From positions 1-51,289 of the IMG/VR virus record IMGVR_UViG_3300033388_006324: a stretch of 51,289 nt of DNA, one strand, 5' to 3'. This document shows, piece after piece, positions 25,020-33,530 of the stretch (position 1 is the first letter of the stretch; each line of letters opens with the position of its first letter). The position numbers and the translations under genes were made by a program. A model generated the notes under the pieces. It did no database searches, was not told where the DNA came from, and was given only the letters and a program-made list of their open reading frames with translations. This DNA is from a virus.

Positions 25020-25710
25020 AATATATATCTAATTTATAATTTATTCTTGCTTGGCTTAATTCTTCTAACATAACATCAGCTCCAGTAGCAGGGTCTCCAT
25101 TTGAATTAGTTACTCCACAATGAAGAACTTTATGAGGAATAAGTCTAATCACTAAATTTTTATCTTTTCTAATTCTTTGACACATTTCCCAATCCTCTGA
25201 AGCCATTATTCCTGTTGTTTCTTTAAGTCCATAATTAAAAAAATCATCAGTTGAAATAAACCAAGAATTTCCAGAAACAGCATCAACTGTCTCTATTCCA
25301 TCTTTTGTTTTATCTAAAAAATCGTTATTGGCACGCATAAATGGATGACAATAAGCTCCTACTATTTTAATTCTCTTATCTATTTTATAGGCTTTATGAC
25401 AATTTTCTAACCAATTAGGTAAAAAATACATATCATTATCAGTATGATAAATAAATTCATATCCTTTCTTTCTAGCAATTTCAGCTCCAATATTACGGCA
25501 AGAAGATAAAGAACCTAGATTAGTTAAAACTAAATCAGAAATTAAACCAGCACTATTAAATTCAATCAATGAAGAAATATCATCGCTCCCATCATCAATA
25601 ACAATTAAATCAAATAATACTCTTGAGGTATTAGCAAAAAGAGTTCTAATCGTTTGTTTTAAAAGTTTTTGTCTATTTTTAGTTATTAAGATAATCGCTG
25701 TTTTTTTCAT
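25012..25710 (-). CDS. Glycosyltransferase family 2
   Basis: This 232-residue GT-2 protein has [36 protein letters not shown], and a DND metal site ([11 protein letters not shown]). The acceptor region contains [11 protein letters not shown], providing the ED catalytic base. There is no membrane anchor. The start overlaps the stop of the epimerase/decarboxylase gene by 4 bp, and the stop overlaps the methyltransferase start, so the three are co-translated. Confidence 0.85.
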   Translation of the reverse strand: MKKTAIILITKNRQKLLKQTIRTLFANTSRVLFDLIVIDDGSDDISSLIEFNSAGLISDLVLTNLGSLSSCRNIGAEIARKKGYEFIYHTDNDMYFLPNWLENCHKAYKIDKRIKIVGAYCHPFMRANNDFLDKTKDGIETVDAVSGNSWFISTDDFFNYGLKETTGIMASEDWEMCQRIRKDKNLVIRLIPHKVLHCGVTNSNGDPATGADVMLEELSQARINYKLDIYYE

Positions 25711-26651
25711 AATATTGATTTAAAATAATCTATTGTTTTATCTAATCCTACAGATATATCTATCTTTGGATTATAATTAAATAAGCTTTTAGCTAAACTT
25801 ATATCAGGTTTTCTTTGTTTAGGATCATCTTCAGGTAAAAGATGATAAACAAGTTTACTATCAGAAGATATTTTTGAAAGTATTTTTTCTGCCAATTCTT
25901 TAATTGTAATTTCTTGTGGATTACCTATGTTTACAGGATAATGATAGCCAGATATCATTAGTTTTTCTATTCCATTAGTTAAATCATCTATATACTGAAA
26001 ACTTCTTGTTTGAGAACCATCACCATAAATTGTAATATTTTTGTTTTGTAATGCTTGAACAATAAAGTTAGAAACAACTCTACCATCATCGATTGCCATT
26101 TTATCGCCATAAGTATTAAAAATACGGACTATTCTTGTATCCAAATTATATTGTCTGTGATAATCCATTATGATAGTTTCAGCAGCTCTTTTCCCTTCAT
26201 CATAGCAACTTCTTGGACCAATACAATTGATATTTCCATGATAACTTTCTTTTTGTGGAGATATTTCAGGGTCTCCATAGATTTCTGAAGTAGAAGCTTG
26301 TAGAAATTTTGCTTTATTTATTTTAGCTAAATCTAGCATATTGATAACTCCTAATACAGAAGTTTTCATTGTTTCTATAGGGTCTTTGTGATACCACTTT
26401 GGAGAGGCTGGACAAGCTAAATTATATATTTCATCGATATTATCAATATGGTAAATATTATTTAAAGGAAGAAAAGCAATATTATGATTTATTACTTCAA
26501 AATTAGGATTTTTAAGTAAATGTTGAATATTTTCCTCGTTTCCAGTAATAAAATTATCTACACAAATAACTTTATTGTCTTCTGTAAGTAATTTTTCACA
26601 TAAGTGAGAACCAATAAATCCTGCTCCTCCAGTAACTAATATTTTTTTCAT
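25707..26651 (-). CDS. UDP-glucuronate decarboxylase (UDP-xylose synthase)-like SDR
   Basis: The 314-residue protein is an extended short-chain dehydrogenase with NAD-binding GGAGFIGSH (residues 8-16) and YxxxK (Tyr150, Lys154). The segments [21 protein letters not shown] and [10 protein letters not shown] plus [14 protein letters not shown] are signatures of UDP-glucuronate decarboxylases, which make UDP-xylose from UDP-glucuronate. The most likely role is supplying UDP-xylose for the neighbouring glycosyltransferases. A related NDP-sugar epimerase or dehydratase is possible, but ACPASP favours UXS. Phage-encoded UXS is unusual and suggests acquisition from a host. Confidence 0.8.
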   Translation of the reverse strand: MKKILVTGGAGFIGSHLCEKLLTEDNKVICVDNFITGNEENIQHLLKNPNFEVINHNIAFLPLNNIYHIDNIDEIYNLACPASPKWYHKDPIETMKTSVLGVINMLDLAKINKAKFLQASTSEIYGDPEISPQKESYHGNINCIGPRSCYDEGKRAAETIIMDYHRQYNLDTRIVRIFNTYGDKMAIDDGRVVSNFIVQALQNKNITIYGDGSQTRSFQYIDDLTNGIEKLMISGYHYPVNIGNPQEITIKELAEKILSKISSDSKLVYHLLPEDDPKQRKPDISLAKSLFNYNPKIDISVGLDKTIDYFKSIL

Positions 26652-27121
26652 TTTTTTAGTATTACAAAATAAATTACATTATCTTCATCAAAGTTATTAT
26701 CAATCATCTTAAATTTAGTTTTTACTCCATATCCTTCAGATAAACCATTAAAGGCAGTTTTTCCAGAACCATCATCACAAAAATATTGAAATGATTCTGC
26801 ACAAAAAAATCTAACATGGGTTGGGTCTTGGATTGAAACTTCTTTATTCCATCTAGGAACCATTATTTCAAATATTCCATCTTTTTTTAAACATCTATAA
26901 ATTTCATTCCAAACAAATATATAATCTTTTTGTTTTATATGTTCTAAAACATTATGTGCTTTAATAGTATCAAAGTAATTATCATTAAATGGTAATCCTC
27001 TTCCTAAATTTCTGATAATACATCTTTTATCGTTACTAGATAAATCAATTCCAACCCATTTATCCATTTTAGTGTCTTTAGATAATTCATTTCCACATCC
27101 TATATCTAAATTTTTATTCAT
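26648..27121 (-). CDS. SAM-dependent methyltransferase (class I)
   Basis: This 157-residue protein has motif [10 protein letters not shown], the acidic GIDLSSND, and [22 protein letters not shown] followed by [13 protein letters not shown]. It resembles the other methyltransferase of the operon in length and pattern, so the two may methylate successive sites on one glycan. The start is 5 bp from the preceding GT stop and the end overlaps the UXS-like gene (ATGA). Confidence 0.75.
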   Translation of the reverse strand: MNKNLDIGCGNELSKDTKMDKWVGIDLSSNDKRCIIRNLGRGLPFNDNYFDTIKAHNVLEHIKQKDYIFVWNEIYRCLKKDGIFEIMVPRWNKEVSIQDPTHVRFFCAESFQYFCDDGSGKTAFNGLSEGYGVKTKFKMIDNNFDEDNVIYFVILKK

Positions 27122-27126
27122 ATATC

Positions 27127-28011
27127 TTAATATATTTTAGTTTTAATTTTTTCATAATTCATCCATAACTCATATCCAATGATGGAACCTTTCTCATCAT
27201 GTATATCATCAATAAGCATAGGCAATTTTTCTTTTCCATATTCATATAATGGGATATGAGATTCTTCATGAATTTGTTGTTTTGTTTTTCCAAATCCTTT
27301 ATTCCACTCTTCTCCTACATCAGTTTGTCCACCTTTATGAAAAAACATTAATGGAATAACAATATTTTCATATCCGAGTTCAATAGATTGAAGAGAAATT
27401 AAATTATCATAATTATGATGTTGAGGCAATATATCAGAAAAACCTTCAGTTTTATCAAGTAATTCTTTTTTAATAGCCATAAAAAAACCATCAAAAACAG
27501 CCACATTTTCTTTTTCACCCTTTAAATTTCTGAACCCATGTATTTCTTTATCCATAAGACAGTTTGAGACATTGCCACTTCTAGCTAACTGTTGCATTTT
27601 ATAAGGACTTTTATATATATCATTAGTTCCTAATCTTTTAGCTCCATAAGCTCCAACAATTCCAACTGAATAATATTTTTCAAAGGTATCTAATATTTTT
27701 TTATCCCAACCAAATTCTAAAAATTCAACATCATTATGAGTAAAAACTATAATATCTTCAGAAGCTCTTTTCCAGATTTGATTGAGGGCTGGTCTTACTC
27801 CAATATTTTTATTATTTCTAATAAGTACAATTTTATTTATTATTTTACTATCTAAATTATAACTATGAAGAGTTGATAATGTCTCTGGAGTAGATCCATT
27901 ATCTACTAAGTATATCTTTTCTATTTTAGTGGTGGTTGCTCCTATTTGTTTTAAACATTTAGCAGTCTCGCTAAATTGATTCATCACAGGAATACCTATT
28001 GATATTTTCAT
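27127..28011 (-). CDS. Glycosyltransferase family 2 (first gene of glycan operon)
   Basis: The 294-residue protein has the GT-2 landmarks ISIGIPVMNQFSETAKCLKQI, IYLVDNGSTPETLSTL, and an HND metal site (VFTHNDVEFL). It is the first gene after the strong promoter at 28046-28074, which probably drives the whole glycan operon down to 21816. The C-terminal half contains MAIKKELLDKTEGFSDI, typical of GT-2 lid regions. Confidence 0.8.
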   Translation of the reverse strand: MKISIGIPVMNQFSETAKCLKQIGATTTKIEKIYLVDNGSTPETLSTLHSYNLDSKIINKIVLIRNNKNIGVRPALNQIWKRASEDIIVFTHNDVEFLEFGWDKKILDTFEKYYSVGIVGAYGAKRLGTNDIYKSPYKMQQLARSGNVSNCLMDKEIHGFRNLKGEKENVAVFDGFFMAIKKELLDKTEGFSDILPQHHNYDNLISLQSIELGYENIVIPLMFFHKGGQTDVGEEWNKGFGKTKQQIHEESHIPLYEYGKEKLPMLIDDIHDEKGSIIGYELWMNYEKIKTKIY

Positions 28012-28045
28012 AATTTTTATATAAATTAAATTTATTTATACTTAC

Positions 28046-28074
28046 ACTATACCCTGATTATTTTTATTTGTCAA
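28046..28074 (-). promoter_or_regulatory. Promoter of glycan operon
   Basis: On the minus strand TTGACA (28069-28074) is followed after exactly 17 bp by TATAGT (28046-28051). It lies in the 68-bp gap between the helicase stop and the first glycosyltransferase. Confidence 0.75.
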
Positions 28075-28079
28075 AATTT

Positions 28080-29390
28080 TTAAAAGTATTCATAGATTAT
28101 CCCGCTCTCTTGTTTCATATACACTGAAAATGCACCAATTTTACCCATACGATTTTTATTTAAAATAACTTTTATAGGAACATCTTGTCCACTCTTGTAT
28201 CGTTCTAATATTTCCTCTTCTGTTCCTTCTCTTTTAAGATATATAAAAATATCAGAAGCAGCTCTAATTGCTCCTGCATCCTTACCTCCTACTTCTAATG
28301 ACCCTTTAGATTTATTTGATTCATTAGAGACTTGAGATAACAAAACTGTAGCTACTTTTAATTTACGAGTAAGTGTCTGAATTTGTTTAATAGCTAAATT
28401 GATAAGTCTAAACTGGTCATTAGAAGTTTTAGAAGATAAATTTTGTACATAATCAATAAAAAAAACATCTGTTTTATTTTTGATTACTTCATTCTGCATA
28501 GTTAGCAAAATATCTTCTATAAAAGAATATTCAGTGTAAACATTCAATTTTTTGTTCTTATATTTTTGTTTAGCTACAGTTTGTTTTTTATAAATATCAT
28601 TATCTAATAATCCTTTAGTAATTTCTGATGGAGAACAATTTATTTCCAAGGCTAATAATTTAGAAAATAAATCCATTTTTCCCGTTTCCAAGCTAAAAAG
28701 ACAAATACTTTTATCTTGTTCTAATAATCTTTTAATAATATTAATCATAAAAGTTGTTTTTCCTACAGAAGTATAAGCAGCTATAGTCCAAAGAGCTTCT
28801 GGCTGAAATCCATCAGTTACTCTATCTAAAGATGAAAATTTAGTAGGAATACCTAATAAATCAATGCCTTCAGCTTTTTTTTCAGCATATTTTTCTTGAA
28901 TTTCTGTATATTCCTTGCAAATATCATTTATACCAACACTTTTTTCAACTTTACTGAAACTTAAATTTAATATTTTATCTGAAACTTGTTTTATTATTTT
29001 TTTAGGACTAGTAATATTTCCATTTTCTATAGCAGTAGCATTATTAGAAAAAAATTCCCAAAAAGTTCTTAATTTATATTTATTTTTTAAAATAGTTACA
29101 TAATGCTGGGTATTTGGAAATTCAAAAGAGATATTAGCTATTTCTGTTAGATAAGAAGAACCGCCAACATATTCTAATCTTTTATTTTTATCTAATTCAT
29201 CACTCACAGTTATTATATCTGGAATAATTGATTTCGACTGTAAGCTCAAAATTGCCCCTAGAATGAATTTATGTTTGTCATAATAGAAATATACCTCTGA
29301 AAGCTCAATACCTAGCTTGAGCAATGTTTTTGGCTTGCTCAGTAAGCTTCCTAAGATTATTTGTTCTGTTTGTTGAGAATATAATGCCAT
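28080..29390 (-). CDS. dnaB: Replicative DNA helicase, DnaB-like
   Basis: The 436-residue protein has the DnaB layout: an N-terminal helical domain (QTEQIILGSLLSKP), then a RecA-type ATPase domain from about residue 180. Walker A is AAYTSVGKTTF (about 204-214) and Walker B is VFFIDYVQNL. It would form the hexameric helicase that unwinds the fork. With no phage polymerase seen, it presumably loads host replication machinery. Its start shares one base with the previous stop (TAATG). Confidence 0.85.
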   Translation of the reverse strand: MALYSQQTEQIILGSLLSKPKTLLKLGIELSEVYFYYDKHKFILGAILSLQSKSIIPDIITVSDELDKNKRLEYVGGSSYLTEIANISFEFPNTQHYVTILKNKYKLRTFWEFFSNNATAIENGNITSPKKIIKQVSDKILNLSFSKVEKSVGINDICKEYTEIQEKYAEKKAEGIDLLGIPTKFSSLDRVTDGFQPEALWTIAAYTSVGKTTFMINIIKRLLEQDKSICLFSLETGKMDLFSKLLALEINCSPSEITKGLLDNDIYKKQTVAKQKYKNKKLNVYTEYSFIEDILLTMQNEVIKNKTDVFFIDYVQNLSSKTSNDQFRLINLAIKQIQTLTRKLKVATVLLSQVSNESNKSKGSLEVGGKDAGAIRAASDIFIYLKREGTEEEILERYKSGQDVPIKVILNKNRMGKIGAFSVYMKQESGIIYEYF

Positions 29391-29680
29391 TATAATATTA
29401 AGTCTTCTCCAAAGATTTTTGGAGAACTATCTTTTTTACGAATTAAATACATAAAATGAGCTAAATTAAAACTTTCACCAGTTCTTTTACATTTATAGAT
29501 TGAGCTAGGATTTATTTCACCATTTTTAATTTTAAATAAAAGAGTATCAACAAATTTATATTCTTTTGCAGTTAGCTCAACTTCATTATATCCACATTTA
29601 AAAATAAATCTATCAGTTTCTTTGATATTAGAATATTTTTGGATACTATCCTTCGTAGATTGTAGGCTTTGGTTTTCCAT
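29390..29680 (-). CDS. Hypothetical protein next to helicase
   Basis: I choose the ATG at 29680 (MENQSLQSTKDS), since the longer frame starts at TTG. The 96-residue protein has FIFKCGYNEVELTAKEYKF, a helical middle, and a final IRKKDSSPKIFGEDL. It overlaps the upstream gene by 35 bp and abuts the helicase start. I recognise no family. Position between a helicase-loader-like gene and DnaB suggests a replication accessory role. Confidence 0.5.
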   Translation of the reverse strand: MENQSLQSTKDSIQKYSNIKETDRFIFKCGYNEVELTAKEYKFVDTLLFKIKNGEINPSSIYKCKRTGESFNLAHFMYLIRKKDSSPKIFGEDLIL

Positions 29681-29957
29681 TGCGTTCAAAATATAATTTA
29701 AATTTAAATAATTTATTTTTCATTTGATAAGGAGTATCAGCTACAGGGGCAAAATCTTCACCCTGGCAAGCTATTACTTGCTCAGTCATAGATGTTACTG
29801 TTTCTATACCCCAACGGTTAATCATCCATTCAGCGGCTTTACGAGAAGTCTTATTAGCAAAATTTATTGCAGGATTAACTTCATAAAATAATGCCATAAT
29901 TTCTTGAACTTCCTTTTTTAAATTTTCATTTTTTTCTATAGACATAAATTTTTTCAT
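29646..29957 (-). CDS. Replication-associated protein (loader/DnaD-like C-terminal domain)
   Basis: I start at the ATG at 29957 (MKKFMSIEKN), which has the usual A-rich leader; the GTG at 29978 lies inside an RNA structure. The 103-residue protein contains INFANKTSRKAAEWMINRWGIETV and a PYQMKNKLFKFKLYF end. This matches the C-terminal helical segment often seen in phage replication/primosomal proteins (NKT-R-A-EWL, TPYQLK-K). Here it stands alone, as a compact loader or accessory. Confidence in the exact role is low. Confidence 0.5.
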   Translation of the reverse strand: MKKFMSIEKNENLKKEVQEIMALFYEVNPAINFANKTSRKAAEWMINRWGIETVTSMTEQVIACQGEDFAPVADTPYQMKNKLFKFKLYFERNGKPKPTIYEG

Positions 29958-29966
29958 TTTTTTAAC

Positions 29967-30014
29967 AAAAAAGGACACCCGCTTGGAAGGAGGTATCCAT
30001 TTTTGCTTCCAAGC
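29967..30014 (-). terminator. Pseudoknot or terminator in replication operon
   Basis: On the minus strand GCTTGGAAG (30006-30014) pairs with CTTCCAAGC (29981-29989) in a perfect 9-bp stem. The loop contains GGATACC (29992-29998), which can pair through seven pairs, one G-U, with GGTGTCC (29973-29979), immediately followed by six Us. The second helix plus U-tract is a terminator; both helices together form an H-type pseudoknot. It sits between the SSB-like gene (stop 30041) and the loader-like gene (start 29957). Confidence 0.6.
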
Positions 30015-30040
30015 TAATTATATTTTACTATTATATTAAT

Positions 30041-30934
30041 TTAAAACGGGATGTCTTTTATGTTTACTTCCTCTTCTTCTTCATCTATTTGAATTATAGG
30101 TATTTCTTCTTTTTCTTTTGCAGGAGTATCTTCTTTTAGAGGAGCTTCCTTTTTTCCTAACTTACTTCCAAAAAATTCATCCAATTTTTCCAATTCTGCA
30201 TTAAATTCTGTTTGAATATTTTCTAATTCTTGTAATTGTTTTAAGGATAATTTATCCTTTTTGGTAAAAGAGAAAGCTGCTATAGGTGATTTACGAGTTT
30301 TCCCAGTATAAGTCTTATCAGATAAAATAGATGAAAATTTAGTCATAGTTGTTGACATGAAATCTCCATCTTGTCTTGTAAAGTCATTCATATAATCAAA
30401 GAAGTTAGACCTTGAAACTCCTTTTGAATCTATCCTAACTATATTCCTTGTTTTAAAATCTGTTAAGACATAGATTGCATGGTGTAATTCTAGCTTTTTT
30501 TCAATTTCAGTATCATCCTTGAGTGAATACTTATTATTTACTTCTTTATAATTTCCAACAAAAACAGGTTGATATTTCCCTTCAGCGTCTTGTTCTTTAA
30601 CGGAGATTAATTCAGTATCATTGTATGAATTAAATTCATTAGTTAAAATATTAGGTTTTCCTTCAGCATATTTATATTTTAGTCTTAAAAACATTCTAAC
30701 TTTTAAAATAATCCCGTCAAAAGGTTTTTTATATTTTTCATTGGTATATCCTTGAGCTGTTTTAGTTGATTTAATAAAATCTCCTATCTTAAATTCTGAT
30801 TCTTTCCCATCATTTGATGGATTGTAGATAGTTAGAGTAGATAGAGAAGTATAAGATTGAATATTTTCTCCTGCTTTTTGAGCAATACGTTGAGAAATTT
30901 CATTTTCTTCGTTGGTAACTAGTTTTTTGTCCAT
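30041..30934 (-). CDS. ssDNA-binding protein-like, acidic DIPF tail
   Basis: This 297-residue protein is not a typical short OB-fold SSB, but its end has the hallmark of bacterial SSB proteins: a Glu-rich stretch (EEEEEVNIKDIPF) finishing in Asp-Ile-Pro-Phe, the tip that recruits partner enzymes. The middle (GDFIKSTKTAQGYTNEKYKKPFDGIILKVRMFLRLKY) is beta-rich and basic. Context fits: it lies between an SbcC-like ATPase and the helicase genes. I infer a phage ssDNA-binding protein of an unusual family that docks the host's SSB-interacting proteins. Confidence 0.6.
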   Translation of the reverse strand: MDKKLVTNEENEISQRIAQKAGENIQSYTSLSTLTIYNPSNDGKESEFKIGDFIKSTKTAQGYTNEKYKKPFDGIILKVRMFLRLKYKYAEGKPNILTNEFNSYNDTELISVKEQDAEGKYQPVFVGNYKEVNNKYSLKDDTEIEKKLELHHAIYVLTDFKTRNIVRIDSKGVSRSNFFDYMNDFTRQDGDFMSTTMTKFSSILSDKTYTGKTRKSPIAAFSFTKKDKLSLKQLQELENIQTEFNAELEKLDEFFGSKLGKKEAPLKEDTPAKEKEEIPIIQIDEEEEEVNIKDIPF

Positions 30935-30945
30935 ATTATTGTTTT

Positions 30946-32622
30946 TTAATTAATTTTTAATGATTGATTATTAACTTTACAAATAAAACTTTGCTTGGGG
31001 ATAGAAATAGATGAATCTAGGACTTCAGCGTTATCTAAAAAGAATATATTTATTTTTTCTTGGAGTAATGAATTGATAATTTGTGAAAGAGAAATATCTA
31101 CTCTAGCTTTTTCTCCTGTGGATAATTTTGAATAGTCTTTACCATCAATAGTGATATGAAAGACTTCTTTATATTCTAATTTATTTTTTAATAATTGTAA
31201 GGTAACTATATCTGAATTAGGAATTAATTTTTGGAATTGTTCTTTTAATGGTTGAAGTTTAATTTTCATTTCTTCTGCTGGAATTCCTTTAGGAGAAAAT
31301 AGATTTATAAGACTTATCAATTTCCTATTAGAAATGACAATTTTATTTAATTCTTCTTTATTTCTTTTTTTCTCTGCTTCTTTTTTTTCTTTCTCTTCTT
31401 CAAATATATTTAAAGCATTTTTTTCTTTGATATATTCTATTTGATATTTTTCTAACCTATTGATTTCTACGCCTATTTTAGCTTGTTTTTCAGCTGGTTT
31501 TTTAAAAAGCTTTATAGGTTCTTTAATATAAGTCTTTAATTCATTTAATTCTTCTTTATTTTTCTCATTCTTTTCCCATTTTTCAAGCTCAATTTGATAT
31601 TTTTCCTTTTCTTTTTCAATGTTTTTCTCAATTTCTTCTAATTTCTTTTTATTTTTTAAATTGATTTTATCAATTTTATCTCTATGTTGTTTAGTGATAG
31701 ATTGTAAACAAGTAGGACAAATATTTTCAGGAAGATCTATCTTTTTTGAATATTCTTTCTTGAGATTATTTAATTCATATATAGCATCTTTGTCTGGTTT
31801 TTCTATATCTAAGATTTTCATTCTAGATATTTTATCTTTTATTTTTTCATTATCTTCCTTTATTTTAGCATTTTTTTTCAATAATCTATCGTATTCTTTG
31901 AGTTTAACTCCTATTTCATAGTTTTTCTTTTGTATCATTTTAGCTTTTTTCATCTTATCTGAAATATCTTGCTTGGTAATTTCTGGAGAATCTCCTATTA
32001 TATTATTTTTAATTAATATTTTTAATTCCTTAATTCTTTCTGTGTTTTGTAATTTTTGCTTTAAAAGTTCTTTGTGTGTTTTATCTAAATTATCAAATGA
32101 AAGGTTATATTTTTTAATATCTTCAACATCTCCTTTTAAATTTTTAAATAATTCAATGTAATTTGTTGAAGGAGTTAGATTAAGAATATACTTTCGCTTT
32201 GTTTGTTCATTGAGAGACATAAACCATCCAATATTAAATACAGCAGAAAAATCTTTGAATGATGGAATTAATGTATTCAATTCTTGTTGAGTTATTTTAG
32301 CGTCTTCATCAGATTGAGAATTATCTAAATAAGTTATTTTTGTTTGGGTTTGAGTTCGCTCTCTTCTTACTACATGTTCTACTCCTTTATATTCAAAAGT
32401 TAATTCTACAAAAGTTTTAGCTTTCCCATTACTTATATATTTATCAGATAAAGAAAGTGATCCTTCTGGAGTGCTATTATATAAACAAAAGATTATAGCT
32501 TCTTTAATGGTAGTTTTCCCTTCTCCATTTTTTCCGGTTATAAGATTGCTATCTTGCAAATCAATTTCTTGTTCTTCTCTAAATTTTTTGAAATTTATAA
32601 ATCTAAGTTTTTTTAATTCCAT
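30946..32622 (-). CDS. SbcC/Rad50-like ATPase with zinc hook
   Basis: The 558-residue protein has Walker A GKNGEGKTT (residues 30-38) in a typical SMC start (LRFINFKKFREEQEIDL). A long coiled coil follows with a central CPTC zinc hook near ENICPTCLQS. The end carries an ABC signature (LSTGEKARVDISLSQII) and Walker B (INIFFLDNAEVLD). In SbcCD/Rad50-Mre11 the ATPase works with a nuclease on DNA ends; T4 gp46/47 does so in recombination-dependent replication. I see no SbcD/gp47 partner in the window. The protein is about half the length of host SbcC. Confidence 0.75.
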   Translation of the reverse strand: MELKKLRFINFKKFREEQEIDLQDSNLITGKNGEGKTTIKEAIIFCLYNSTPEGSLSLSDKYISNGKAKTFVELTFEYKGVEHVVRRERTQTQTKITYLDNSQSDEDAKITQQELNTLIPSFKDFSAVFNIGWFMSLNEQTKRKYILNLTPSTNYIELFKNLKGDVEDIKKYNLSFDNLDKTHKELLKQKLQNTERIKELKILIKNNIIGDSPEITKQDISDKMKKAKMIQKKNYEIGVKLKEYDRLLKKNAKIKEDNEKIKDKISRMKILDIEKPDKDAIYELNNLKKEYSKKIDLPENICPTCLQSITKQHRDKIDKINLKNKKKLEEIEKNIEKEKEKYQIELEKWEKNEKNKEELNELKTYIKEPIKLFKKPAEKQAKIGVEINRLEKYQIEYIKEKNALNIFEEEKEKKEAEKKRNKEELNKIVISNRKLISLINLFSPKGIPAEEMKIKLQPLKEQFQKLIPNSDIVTLQLLKNKLEYKEVFHITIDGKDYSKLSTGEKARVDISLSQIINSLLQEKINIFFLDNAEVLDSSISIPKQSFICKVNNQSLKIN

Positions 32623-32627
32623 TTTTA

Positions 32628-32888
32628 TTAAATTGTTACTTGATTATTTTTTTTTCTTTGTTGACGTAACCAGTATCGATGATTCCAAACTTTTACATTC
32701 TCTTTATGTCTTCTTTTCCATTCAGTAAGGTAAAGTTTTTTAGCTTCAAGAGCATGCTCATGACAACAATATTTTATAACTTTTTGTCCAAATTTCTTTT
32801 TTAAAGGTTTGTCGCAACCAGGTAATTGACATGTGGTATATTTTCTATAATTTGTTGCTTTTAGTTTTTTATAATCGTTGTTCAACAT
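32628..32888 (-). CDS. Small zinc-finger protein
   Basis: The 86-residue, very basic protein has CQLPGCDKPLKKKFGQKVIKYCCHEHALEAKK, a probable treble-clef-like zinc site (C-x4-C ... C-C-x-x-H). The rest is Lys/Arg/Trp-rich helix. It resembles small phage DNA-binding zinc fingers, including truncated HNH-like domains, but lacks an HNH core. It overlaps the upstream gene by 20 bp. Confidence 0.55.
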   Translation of the reverse strand: MLNNDYKKLKATNYRKYTTCQLPGCDKPLKKKFGQKVIKYCCHEHALEAKKLYLTEWKRRHKENVKVWNHRYWLRQQRKKNNQVTI

Positions 32889-33318
32889 TTTTTTTCTTTT
32901 GGATTTTTATGTATCCGAATTTAGGTTTTTTAGTTATTTTTTCTCTACATCTTGCCATTTCTTCCATAGTAACAGCACCTGAATAAGTAGCTTTTTTAAG
33001 ATATCTAGTAATAGAAGCATTTACTTTTAAAAAAGCAATAGCCTTTTCCATCCCTAAACCGTCAATAACTGAATTAACATTGTATGATTCTATTTCTGTT
33101 GGCTCTACCCTGATTATTTCATATTCCTTAAAATCAATTTTTTTAATATCTTCATCTGACATTAATTCTGATCCTTTTTTTCTTACTTTGAGTTCTAATT
33201 CTGTAACTTTTTTTTTGATTGTATTTAAATAATAATATAAAGAAGAAAATTTTTCTATATTTGTTATCTCATAAGAAGATTTATCAATGTTTACTAGAGC
33301 TTTTTCTAAATTTTTCAT
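32869..33318 (-). CDS. Hypothetical protein in replication operon
   Basis: The 149-residue protein is mainly helical and charged, with a long N-terminal coiled-coil-like segment (YYYLNTIKKKVTELELKVRKKG), then EYEIIRVEPTEIESYNVNSV, and a basic tail. It begins the replication/recombination operon after a 30-residue membrane peptide. I recognise no family. Confidence 0.55.
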   Translation of the reverse strand: MKNLEKALVNIDKSSYEITNIEKFSSLYYYLNTIKKKVTELELKVRKKGSELMSDEDIKKIDFKEYEIIRVEPTEIESYNVNSVIDGLGMEKAIAFLKVNASITRYLKKATYSGAVTMEEMARCREKITKKPKFGYIKIQKKKNVEQRL

Positions 33319-33336
33319 AAAATCATTTATTTAAAT

Positions 33337-33429
33337 TTATATCAAAAAAATTATTAGTAATATAACAGGAAGTGATAATAGTAACAAAAGAACCCCTATT
33401 AATATCAATGTTAATCCTATTTTTATCAT
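33337..33429 (-). CDS. Membrane micro-peptide (30 aa)
   Basis: The ORF encodes MIKIGLTLILIGVLLLLLSL and ten more hydrophobic residues, a single membrane span with almost no soluble part. It is the first ORF after a consensus promoter and has an AAATTAAAAAAAT-ATG leader. Function unknown; similar micro-peptides recur across this arm. Confidence 0.5.
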   Translation of the reverse strand: MIKIGLTLILIGVLLLLLSLPVILLIIFLI

Positions 33430-33454
33430 ATTTTTTTAATTTAGTTATGTTCTT

Positions 33455-33482
33455 ATTATACTCTTTTAATATTTTTTGTCAA
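33455..33482 (-). promoter_or_regulatory. Consensus promoter of replication operon
   Basis: On the minus strand TTGACA (33477-33482) and TATAAT (33455-33460) are separated by 16 bp, both perfect matches. It is placed just downstream of a copy of the 34-bp repeat and should drive the genes from 33429 to at least 28080. Confidence 0.85.
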
Positions 33483-33488
33483 ATAAAA

Positions 33489-33522
33489 TCCCTGCAATAT
33501 TTAGAAATGACCGATAAAATGG
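33489..33522 (-). repeat. 34-bp dispersed repeat, copy 1
   Basis: This copy (plus-strand start TCCCTGCAATATTTAGAAAT, then GACCGATAAAATGG) lies 8 bp after the methyltransferase stop and 6 bp before the consensus -35. Other copies are at 42165, 42697 and 43208. Confidence 0.8.
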
Positions 33523-33530
33523 TATGATTT

